From the NCBI GenBank assembly GCA_000469685.2, contig LS997567.1, positions 17,350,450 through 17,414,449 of the forward strand: a DNA stretch of 64,000 nucleotides, read 5' to 3'. This document shows positions 38,101 to 50,100 of this stretch, in pieces (positions within the stretch are counted from its first letter, which is position 1; the number at the start of each line of letters is the position of its first letter). The position numbers were made by a program, and so were the translations under genes. Below the pieces are notes generated by a model. That model had not been told where the DNA came from. It worked only from the letters and a program-made list of their open reading frames with translations, and did no database searches. The stretch is from Haemonchus contortus. Lineage: Eukaryota; Nematoda; Chromadorea; Rhabditida; Trichostrongylidae.

Positions 38101-41100
38101 ACTAGATCATTTTTGAAGAGCTGTCTCATCATCGCCAGCGATTTGAATTGCCACGATAGCAGAGAACTTTGGGGACGATTCACGGGCACAAGAGAAATGA
38201 GTTGGGAAAAAGGTAATCAGGATTGCTTCGAAGAAGCCATGGAAAGTGCTCGATGTGTTGGGAACGACTCGGCTACCAAGCCTCGAAGAAACGAGGCATG
38301 TAAGAAGTGTAGGGAGTCCGCTGGCATCAACTACCAATAGGGGTTCACCACGCTCGAAGGAAAATTGCACAGTATAGTGGTGAGGCTCACAATGGTCTAC
38401 GGCAGCGAGTGCGGGCCCATAAGTAAAAATCACCTTACTTCACTAAAATAGGGAAGCTCAGATGGACGTGGACGCAATAGGACAGGTCAGAGACGAAGAA
38501 GTCACGGCTGAAAACAGTTCCAGTTCAGCTGAAGATGGCAGTGTCTGCGACCGTACGGACACACACTGAAAAGGCTAAAAATCATATATGATGGAGTCTA
38601 TGGAATTCGAGCCTGAAGGGAAGCGACTATAAGGAGCCTCATAAGAATTCGTGGAACTTGATCAAGAAGAACCACACCGAAACTAAAGTAACGTCAGAGT
38701 GTGTCTTAGATGGAAGAAGCTGTAGATAGCTGACAACAACAGCGTACCCTGCGATGATGCGGGATTAACACTAGGTACAAGAACAGAAAAGTGTCCTTAA
38801 CATTTCAAATCATCGACAGAAAAATAATGATCTTAAAATGAAGAGGGAAATCGCTTGTGCATTGGAAATGTGAGTAGGAATTATTATACGACACATCCAC
38901 AGGAACTTTAGAACACAAGTTTTTTTTTCGAATCTAGGTGACTTTATTAATAGAGACGCAATGTGATGTACTTCGAAGGACTTATTCCCTAGCCTCGTGG
39001 GCCGCGATCGCGACTATTACACAGACCAGTTGGATCGCACGGGCTCTCCTCCTTGTTGTGTTAAACTTAATCCGCCGCCTGCACTCCTCCAAACTTAAAA
39101 TCTCTGGTCCGAAAATATAGGAGTTACTGGTCCCCAAACTGCATGTGTTTCACTTGGATTACGGCCATTTCATCACGACCCATTCATCCCCACCTCCCTC
39201 TATGCTTCCGCGGGCTGATCCAACTAACCCTTTGACGACCGGTGGGTGCCACTATGACTGGCACATGGGATATTGCCACCCAATTTTGGGAGCAACCATA
39301 CTTTCTTGTTTCTTACCAATTGCTGAATTCAGTAAGCCAGTAAAAGAAGTTTCTCCTGGGACCGTGCCACCCACCGGTGGGTGCCAGTCGCGCGAAAGTA
39401 GGGGAGGTGGTCCCATGGGTGCGTCACGTTGAAATCCGCATTGTCGCCAAAAGGTTAAGCTACTTCTACTACCTACCGTCCGTGTCTTGAACCTGTCGCC
39501 TGCACTCGTCCCGAATTTGGACGCCCCTGGTCGAATCTAGCAACTTTGCGTACGTTCCGCCTGCTGTGTGCCGAGTCAGGTCATGCCATCTCTCACCAGA
39601 ATTCCCACACTACCGCTTTTATTCCTAGCAAATTTGAATGCCTCAGGTCCAAACAGCCAATTTTTGCATATCCCCTGCCCGAAGTCGAGTCCTGCCATCT
39701 ACCATTAGTGTTCCCATCCTGCCAGTCTTGCTATCTGTACCCCTAATCAATTTGAACACTCTGGTGCGCGGGAACAGTAGCTATGGGTTTTTGCATAAAC
39801 CTCGCCCATTGTGGGCGGAGTCCGGTCCTGCCAATTATCATAAGTGTCCTCATAATGTCGCCTGCACTCCTTCCAAATTTGAACGCTCTAAATGGAGGGG
39901 AACAGTGGCTATGAGTTTTCGCTCAAATCCGCGCATTGTGCGCAAACCCCGCCCTTGTGAGCGGAGTCTGATCCTGCCACCCACTATTGGTGTTCAAATC
40001 CTGCCTCCTGTACTCCTACGAAATTCGAACGCTTTCGGTCCAAGTGGACAGGTACCGTGAATTTCCTGTCAGACACACACAAACACACCAACGGACACAC
40101 TTAGCCGATTGTATACGTAGGACCATTGTTACGACAGAGGACTGACATACTGATTATTCATGGAGGTCAGCGGTCCTCATCCATCGCTTCTCAATTTATG
40201 GCCATACCTCGCCATGCATATTGCGCTTGAAAACTACCGAGTCAGTTGACTTGAATAATATTGATAATATACACGAGTCGGCTTGATCCATCATTATCGA
40301 TTTCCACTTTCTGACAATTTCTTTCATCTTCAGCTTTGAAATCCTCATCAATCAATACAATTCGTTTCATTTCGTTTTTTTTCAACGAAACTTTTCGTTT
40401 CAACGGTCTCAATGTTCCGAGTGAGTTGCTTGATTCTGATGTACACATGCTCGTTAGAAATAAAATTACAAAGTCTCGGAAAGCCGCTCGTGAGACGAGA
40501 TTTCACGAATATCCAAAAATGGGCAAAGCAACTGCTAAACCACCAAGCGGACAAGAAGGATTGGAGCGCTCAAAAGAGGTTTCGACTCAGCGAGGCACCT
40601 ACTGTCTAGGCCTGATAAGCAGCTCAGAGATTCCAGACTTAGCATTTTATAAATATAGCGGTCGTGAACAACAGCGCCTGTCACCAATAATTTTATGCAG
40701 CCTCGTTCAGTCTAAATATTTAATTTATAATTGTGAATTTTAGTAGTTTCCTCAAGAATATGACATGTTCGAACGAGACCAAACGCTATTTTTGTTTTTC
40801 CACACTAGCACCTAGTTATGATCCGCACAACCACAGAACTAAAAGAATATCTTCTCTTTTGTCGATTGTTCGAGAAAGTATTGAAGAGGATCGAGCGCCA
40901 CCTCAAACTCTACCGTGTTTACCTAGCTGTCAACATGGATTTTGGGAAAGGTAAGTTTACTGAAATGTTAATGCTGGAATCATTGAACGAATGAACTGCA
41001 GCGCGGGATACCAAGGAAAGTGTTGGTGTAGTCTATCTTGACTTTGAAAAAGCCTTTGAAAGAGTCTCTCATGAACTGGTTTTAAAGCTCACTCATGCGG

Positions 41101-44100
41101 GTATTCATCCTCGGATAGTTTCTTAGATCAAAGCCCTTCTTGATAATCGTACCTTCCAAGTGATACTCAATGGCAAATTTCTTTGGTCCGTGATGCTCAA
41201 TCTGGTGGTCAGCAAGGAAGCGTTTTATCTCCTCTTCTTTTTGCTATTTATGTTTGGGACTTGCTTGCTGTTATTGCTAAAGAGGGGATCATCTGTAAGA
41301 TATTTGCCGATGACATCAAATTGTTTTCAAAAATTCAAAATGGTGAAAGCTTTTCCTAAATGCAAACTGCCTTACATGCTGCCGTTCGCTGGTCTCAGGA
41401 ATGGTACCTATCTCTTTCTCCTAAAAAACGAAAGTTCTCCAACTTGGAGAGAATAATCTCCGTTTCGATTATCTCTCGTCAGTAGTCGCTATTGATAATT
41501 TGATTCAGTGAAGGATCTAGGGTTCATTGTGGAAAATAAACTATCGTTTGATGAGCATTGTAGGAACGTTTGTCAAAAGCGGAACGCCGCCTCTTTCTTT
41601 TGTTCAGATCTCTGTGCTCTGAGGAGTCACAGCTTCTCATTTTTAATATAAAACTTATGTCAGACCCATGCTTGAATATGGTACATGCGTTTTCTCTCCG
41701 AGTAAGAAGGCTTCGGTGTAACGGATCGAGAGAGTTCAAAATAGTTTCACCAGGAAGGTGTTCCTCCATTCGTTAGGTTTCACTTACCGCAGCTCTCCAC
41801 GTAGTATCAATGGGAACACTGTGCTTGAAGGCACAGTTCACGATGATTTTGGGTAAACCAGATTATGATGAAAAATAGAAGACAAGATCGAAACTAGTGC
41901 GACTGAGGTGAAGAAACTGCGTGCATCGGTGTTTCCAAAGTGAAAAAAGGCTTCGAAAAACCGTCAAAAAGGGGGCTGGACGAGAATGAAACCAGAAAAA
42001 TGAAGAAGAGTGGGGCGTCCGGACGAGCTAAACAGTGTGTTTCACTGCGCGCGTGTGGGTCCTCGTGCGAATAACAGACAATGGTAAGCAAAAATTCATT
42101 CACTCATAAGCATAAATAAACAAAAAAACCCTAGTAACAGCAAAAGTAGTTCACCTTTTCCAGCTTCTAGGGGTAGGGAATGAAATAAGGGATCGCGGCA
42201 GCAAAAAGAATAGCAGAGGAAAAAAGGAAGGGAGAAAAACACCGCCTCATCACTCGGCAATTAGCTGATTGTGCGTGGGCTCTAGAACGAATAATAGCAA
42301 TCTGTATTGTCTCAACACACGTCTCAACATTGTCTAAAGGAAGAACTCAGTAACCTTTTTTTATCGTGAACCGTGCCTTCAAATCAGACTCCCTTAGGCT
42401 CATTGTCAGACGAATAAAGAATGATGTTTTGGTGGTTTTCAAGATTCTCCTTGGCTTAGTTGATCATTAAACTGGATATTTCTTTAAATTATATCAGTCC
42501 TTAAATTATATCAGTCCTCAACAAGCAGTCAATCACTTAGAATTTTTCTTTGACGACCATGTTCTTCCATGAGTAGCAACTTTTTCACCTTCAAGACTGG
42601 GTCTGATTTCTCAAAAATTAGCAAAAAGAGTATTGTGCCGGATTCTCATACAGGGTTCAAAAAGCTGCTAGATCGTTATTTTTGTCTCGTTAATTAATTG
42701 TTTGTTACTCGTAAGCTGATATTCACGCTGTTTTTTGCATGCCTTTAGCTGTTTTCTTCTTTTGTTTCCTTGTGATTTATTTTTTTCTGTTGTTCTGCTC
42801 TGTTACATGTGTTTTTGCATTTAATGAATTTCATTTCAAATTAGCTTCCATATACCATATAACCGCAGTCTTAGTCGTGAGACCACTCAGTTAAGAAAAT
42901 CTCCTCCAGCTTTACTCCGCGAAACACGAGTAAGAAGGACTCGAATCGTGAAATTATAAGAGCATTAATAGAAGTATAACACTCACATCATCATATGTTT
43001 TCGTATTGCTTGCAATATACGATCCTTTATCGCTAATTTTGATACCAGGAATGAACCCTAACCATTTCTCCATGTGATCAATCTAAAGTAAAACACCTGT
43101 GTAGATGTATAAATTATTTGACAATATATCGCATGACCTGGCTAGTAGATATCTCAGAGAAGCTACTGAGGTATATGACCTGGGTTTTCTTCTATAACGG
43201 AACTCTGTTTTTCCAACCATTATAAATTTGTAGTGGCAAGAGCTTTTCATAGAATTTTAGACATTTCAAAGTACTCAGTACGATTATTCCCCACCAATTC
43301 ATTGAGGGCCTGAGGTTGAGTCTATGATAGTCCCATTTTTAAACGTGTAACCACAGTGATCTGTCTTTATGAGAAAAAAAGTTCTCAGTGGAAGCAGTAC
43401 GGAACAGTTTGGCTCATAATTCAACTAAGCTTTCAATCATTTGTTCCAACACATGTTGTGTCATTTTTCACGGTCTAGTTGCACGTCTATTGATAAATAT
43501 ATGAAAAATCGTTTGCAAACTCGCAGAGTAGTTCATACAGTAGCAGCCAAAAGTCTTCGGTGAGACACTTTTCCATTCGTAACTTTTTTCCTAGTGAAGG
43601 GATTCAAGAAAAATTTTGATATGTCAAACCTAACCTACAACCAAACCATTTCATACCTTTTGGCTTCGAAACGGGGAAATTAGGTGACTACGCACTGAGG
43701 TTCTAATACAGAAGCGATTTTTCCTATTTGCGAGGTAAGCAATAATTGCATTTTTGCATCCCTTTTGTGCTCGACGTCAGTACTTGTACACTCAAGGTAT
43801 GCATACGACAGTAGTCACTCAGAGAGTTCGGCTGACAGCAGCAGCCATGAAGGAATCGGGCTTGAAAGTCACGGTCACCTCATGATTTTTGAAGAACACA
43901 CAGCAGACGATTTCTTCGATTATCCCACGCTAGCAGGTCAGTAACTCCGTTTGCAATGTTAGAGAACGGGAAGACTCCGATGTGTTTTGTCAGCCCAGAA
44001 CAGACGGATCACACTTCGGTCGAGGGCTGATCCTTGCCTCACTGCGGATGGCATTGCCGCTGAGTTTAACGCTAGTGATGGCATCATTGCCAGCCGGCAG

Positions 44101-47100
44101 ACTGTAGGAAGACCCCTAAGCAGTGCTGGTATCTATGGGAGGCGTCCAACCAAAAAGCCTTCCATCATTCCAAAAAGTAGGGGAGCTAGAGTGGATTTTG
44201 CGCTCTGTCACCTCAACTCGACGTCGACTTAAAGGCACGGTTCACGATAAAAAAAGGTTACAGAGTTCTTACCTTATCAATACTCAGCGGCTCCCATGGG
44301 TTGTAGAAGGGACCCTCTCACTCCCCCAGTTCCAACGTCCAGGGCATAGTGGAAGCCCCGTTGTTGCCGTCATTGGCTTTCAAGCCTCTCGATCGATGTC
44401 ACATTAAACGGGATGTAGACGCGTTACAGTGTCATGTATTCGCGTCAGCATCCACCTTTAGCACGAAATCAGCTGTTTGCCCACCGATGAGGCGATATTT
44501 TACTAGTAATCGGCTACTATTTATTATTCCTTTTTCTACGGTTATTCTTCTGACCTCCTGCCCTACGAGGATTGAAAAGGTGAATTGTTTTAACAGTTAG
44601 TCTTTCCTTTGTGCTGTAATTGCTGTGCTTTTGAATATTTCTGTTGCAACTGTTTTATTTTTTTTTTGAGAGCAATCTATTCGATACATTGCCTTTGCAT
44701 TGTTCTTGATAAATGCCAAGAACACTCTTAGACATTGTATTGAAGTGAAATGAACTATTTTAAATAATTGTTTCGCATGCATTTTACGCCCCTTACGTGA
44801 GATTCTTTTTTTGGTGAGTTACATTTGGAATTTCTCGGTGTTACTCTACCTGGTTTGCATTCTTTTCAATATGGTATCGTCGATGTTTCTTGTTAACTGC
44901 TCAGAACACTCTTTGATCCTATATTGAAGATAATATTTCTTTGAACTGTGCATTCCCATGGCCACGTCGCAGTTCTCAGTACCTGGTGAGCTTTAAACGA
45001 AATTTTTTACATGTTACTCTTTTTCTTTTATATGAACCTGCTGATAATTCATTTATATGCTTTTATTGAATGTCAGGAATACTGTTTAGCCTTGTATTGA
45101 GAAGGGTTATTCTTTTTAATTGATTTCTTGCATACGTAACCCGCGTGACTCCTCGCACTACGGGTTATTCTGCTGGACTGTTACCATTCTTCTGCGTATG
45201 CAACTCCCCAGATGGTAATAATTTAAAAAGGTCAATAACATTAAAACACATTAAAAAATAAAAAACTAAATTGGTGGTTCGTTTCGCCTCTTACATCCAG
45301 ACGAACCACTTTGTTTTTTGCCAACCCCGAGAATAATAAGACAAAATTCTTCAGATTGATGTTTTTATGATAAAACGTACGATTTAGCTTTATGAATTGC
45401 GTTGTTTCAATGTCAGCTCCGTTAGAATTTCCTATTGCTTCTTCATTTATATTGCATGCTCTTCACATGGGGCCATTGATGTGTTCTTGTAAAATGTCAA
45501 AAACACTCTCTGACTTTATTCTGAAGAATTATGCTCAGTTAGAACATATTGTTAGCATGTCATCCCTATCCCTTCCCCCTTTTCTCCTGAGAAGTTAATA
45601 CGGTGAGTAATTTTCGAATATTAGTTCATCAATGTACTCGTAGATACAAGTTTGTCTAGTGTTAGCATCATGTGTTCAATGTGTTTTGCTCTAGTGCATT
45701 GCTTTGAATGGTGTTTTCGATGGTGTACCTCATTGAAATACAGATGCGGTGAGCTCATTTTGAAATTCGCTTTATTAATTGTTCTTTTTCACTTATTCGT
45801 TATTTTTAATACGTGTACACATCACAAATAACTGTTTAGAAGGTAGTGGTTAGGACATTGTCTTTGTTTAACTTAAGTTCAGATGAGTATTGCATGTGCA
45901 ACCCGCGTATATGTATCTCATCGAAACACGGACGCAGTGAGTTCCTTCTGGATGTCAAGTTCATTCATTCTTCCTTCTTTACTTATTCATTGTAATGAAT
46001 GCGTGCATACATTATAAATAAATGTTGAAGAGTTTGTTGTTCTACTTGTTTTTTGACTGAATCGTTTCTCAAATGGTATGAGTTACGCAGGTTGCACATG
46101 CCAAACTCGTCTGTAATTGAATAAAACGAGAAAATATCCTCACCACTACCTTCTCAACATTTATTTTCAATGTGCACACGTATTAAAAACAAAGAATAAG
46201 TAAAAAAGATTAATTAATAAAGCAGACATCCAAAATGAACTCTGTATTTCAATGAGGTACACCATCGAAAACACCATTCAAAGCAATGAAGTAGAGCAAA
46301 ACACATTGAACACATGATGCAACATTAGACAAACTATTAGGTTGGGTAAAAAGTTTTGATCGACCTTCGTCCCTTTTTTTCGTAGGACCGCTCGGAAGGA
46401 CTTCGTAATGGGTTATGGTAGACCGATCCCTAACCTGTATTTTTAAAAGGATATATAAGCATCCCCTTGGAAGTGCTTAGCAAAAATGACTTCAACCTTC
46501 AACTGGCGTCCGAAGCTGTCTGAAAGCTATCGTCTATCACGAATTACTGTAAGCGCATAATCCACCGACGGCTGTCGCAAATATCTATGGTGCATCCAGA
46601 AGAGTCATCGTACCTCAGCCCACGGGTGCCTCATGACGAAGCACCTCCAAGACTAACAGAGAAGTAGACTATGTCCGAGGAAGGTTTTACTGTGTCGTCG
46701 GTAGACATTCTCATGGAATGCTCTGCAATGGATAACTTACTGAGGGCTCCACCGTGACCGCCGAGATTTACGCTTTTCAGCTACAGAGTTTGGTCGACGT
46801 TGTTGGAAGGGAGCGTCCGCGGCGTGAGAATGTTTGCCTTTTTCACGACAGCGCTCAACCGCATGTTGCAAAATTATTTTGTCAGTAAATTGCCGAACTT
46901 AGATGGGTAGTGCTAACCCATTCTGCTTTTCGCGAGGTCTCCCTCCGTCTGATTACCATTTGTTTCTTGCTCTGAAACATCACCTCCGCGATAGAAATTC
47001 TGATGACTGCCCAAGCTCAAAGATGAGATCTCCAGCTTTCTTGAATCGTGGCCGCCACCCTTCTAGGCTTTAGGAGTCAAGAAACTGCCGGTTCGTTAGA

Positions 47101-50100
47101 CGTATGTTAAGGACAACGATGGAGACTATATTACTAATTGAGATCCTCTTTCAATGGAAATAAGACTTTTCAAAGTGAAGATTGAGAAGCCGATCAAAAC
47201 TTTTTACTCAACCTAATAATATCTACGAGTACACTAGTGAACTAATTAAAAAAAAGAAAAGCAACAAACGAATTTATTTGAATGGGACTCACCACATTCA
47301 CTTTTTCAGCGGAAAAGGGGGAAGGGGAGGGATGGCATGCTAACAATATTTTCTAACCGAACTAAATTCTTCAAGATAAAGTCAGAGGATATTCTTAACA
47401 TTCTACATGAACACATCTATGATCCCACATGAAGTGCATGCAATATAAATAAAGATGCAATGTAAAACTCTAACAAAAGCTAACGAAACAAGGTAATTCA
47501 ATAGAACTAAATAGTACATTTTATCGTAAACCATCAATATAAAGAATTTTGACCTACCTCTCCTATCCTGTGAATCGAATACTTAGAAGAATAGTAACTG
47601 TTTAGCAGAATAATAGCAGGGAGTAAATTCGATCAGCCGCTCTTGTCTACCCGCCCGAACACTCCTCTAACCGCCGTTTCATCATTGCGAAGCTCGTCCA
47701 ACCACCCTTTTTACTTCTTTTTTGAACCTTTGCGCTTCTTTTTAGTCGTCGTTTTTTTTTGCGATTTTTTCGTTATTATCGCATTATTCTGGAGTAGGTC
47801 TATCATTTCTCGTCAAAAAACGGGTACCCTAAATTTCATACTTTGTGCCTTTAATGTAGTAGAGTTCCTCCTACAGATGGGAGCAAGTTCAATTGGTTGA
47901 GAAGCGATGGTATACGTTGCAGACGACGTCCATCTGAGGAAAGGCTCAATGCAATACAGCCTACCCACAATTAAGCATGGTGGAGGAAGTATGACGGTAT
48001 ACGGTGCCTTCTCCTGGAATGGAATGGACCCTATTTTGAAAATTGATGGCACGATGACAGGGGAGCAGTCCAAGAACATGATGGTCGACATCGTCTTGCC
48101 GTGGGCACAGCATCACATGCCAGCAGGATAGATCCTGCGGCAGGGTAACGATCCTAGACACCTCTCAACAGTTATGAAGGCGGCCTTCAGTGAACAGCGA
48201 ACCATACTTCTGGAGAGGTCAGGCCAGTCATCGGAACTGAATCCTATAGAGCATATGTGGGGAGAGCTCAAAAGGCGTTTTTCGAGCTGCAGCTTGATAG
48301 CGGTAAGTATACATGATATGCCATTGATTAACATACTGAAATTTTATATGATTTTATGAAGTAGGAGAAAAGTTACAATTGGAAAAGCGTTTCACTGAAG
48401 ACTTTTGGCCGCTACTGTATGTCCGCTTGTAGGCTCGAATCATTTGTTAAGCCCTTTCTTAAGCCCTATACGATACCGTTATATCGCGCGACACCTACCG
48501 TCAAGGTTCCATTTTTGACACAAAGCGCGTAATTTTTCATGTCGGTCTTACCGACTCTAACGATTACCGGTTTTATTAGTTGCCCCACAAATCATTTACG
48601 ATAGAATCACATCTTGAAAGAGAGGGCTAGAAGGCTGAATCGTTTTAACGTTGATCAATTCGTAATCGATCCCGATTCCAGGACATGCTCTGCATTGACC
48701 TCCATTCTTACATTAGTCGCAGAGGTTTCTCAATGAGAACATGCTCATACAATGACTTACGGCGATCTTGCGATTCGCACGTTAGCGCTTGTATCCTTCC
48801 CGAAGAGTCTGTTAACAATTAATGCGCCATCGCCACTGAACCACCACAGTCACATTCTAGGTCCACAGAAATGAATCAATGAAGTTCGATTTGACATCAT
48901 TCTCTTTTTATGGTGTAGTTCACAAGTTTAAAGCGTTGCTTAGCATTGAAAGAGCAGGGTCTACACCGCTTACAATAACACTTCCATAATAATACACATT
49001 GAAGAGCCACCAGGTACTTCAATGGGAGCAAGAAGGACCGATCAACTTTCACGAGAAGCAAACCCTGATATGATTGCCTTCGCGACTTGCGGCACTATAA
49101 TCTAATATCTTTTACCGCGCACGGCTCGGAAAGAGCAAATAGCAATCCTTTTGTGTGCTTCAGGCTGCAAGCACTATTGATGTAGCTAGCAGCGGCTACA
49201 GTCTACGGTTTCAGCCTTCTTTCGATTCATAGTACAGATTTCCACAACGAAACATGGTGCTCGGTAAAACTTGATTGGATAGAGTACTTTAACCTCATAC
49301 TTGTATGCTGGATTACCAACTCTGTTTCGTGTTGCGAACTTCTTTTCAGAATGCTATGATGGCTTTTTCTTATTGCTCTACGTCACAATATGGTGTGGTA
49401 TGGTCCTGAATATTTTTTGATCCCTCCTAGGCAACAACAATTTTATGACTCACCTGGAAATTTACCACTTTAGGAAGCTTCCAGCATTCAATTAGAAACC
49501 CTACGCCAACGCTAGTCTTGACAATCCAATTCGTGTCGTTGTCGCATATGAAGAGAAAAACTACGAGGGACTGGAAACCGTTCGATAAAGAAAACAAAGG
49601 AAAATTATAAGGGAGCACGAAAGTACAAACCTGAAAAATATTGAAGAGTACTGATCGAACTGAAAGGCCCTTCAAATTATTCCGCGCATGCCAAAACTGG
49701 ATGTCGTTCTTGAAAGCCAGAAATTCAAATACTGTGTGCAGTATAGACACAAAAAACGTCGCTCCTAAAAAAACTTGTAAAACCATATATATACGGTAAC
49801 AGCTTGCGGTTTCGAGACTACTTCATGAAGCTGTGCTCTCTCCGGTGTGCAGTATGTGCGATTAGCGAGAGCTTTTCGCATACGGCCAAGAAATGCTTCT
49901 CTTTTCAAAGATATTCACTTAGTGGACACATGCAACTCTAATGATAGTTGTTTTATTGGAGCAACTACGAACATCAAAAAAAGCATTTTTCACTGCATTC
50001 CGATATTACAAAGCTGTATTTGAAATGACTTGCTTTGAGAGATTGACAAGCTGCTAAGAGATTACTATCTCATCTCCTGTTCTCTCATCCAGGAAGTTAA

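Larger units (their letters stand above)
44233..47850. mobile_element. TTAA-flanked composite insertion in the Tc1 gene
   Basis: TTAA lies on both sides (44229-44232, 47851-47854). Ends are AGGCAC...GTGCCT; the left end extends as AGGCACGGTTCACGATAAAA, the same as the MITE at 41829. Joining the flanks through one TTAA puts the two Tc1 transposase halves in the same frame, which supports these exact boundaries. The interior holds a ~180-bp satellite, a long palindrome and a mariner. Whether these are native cargo or later arrivals is unknown. Confidence 0.72.
43538..48417 (+). mobile_element. Tc1 element split by a 3.6-kb insertion
   Basis: TA duplications at 43536-43537 and 48418-48419 and inverted ends CAGTAGCRGCCAAAAGTCTT are seen. 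Subtracting the insertion at 44233-47850 and its extra TTAA leaves about 1.26 kb, the usual Tc1 size. The transposase is on the plus strand in two parts. It lies in the 6.4-kb intron of the CLPTM1-like gene. Confidence 0.88.

Noticed and set aside
38107..38433. LINE endonuclease fragment ([11 protein letters not shown])
   Set aside because: A single short motif without the other endonuclease blocks on either side.
40336..40743. 135-codon plus-strand ORF as a host gene
   Set aside because: No recognisable domain; overlapping open frames on both strands suggest chance.
49427..49786. A single 119-codon minus-strand frame covering CLPTM1 exons c and d
   Set aside because: The frame reads through a 60-bp intron by chance. 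Splice signals and family alignment show two exons (49631-49764 and 49454-49570).
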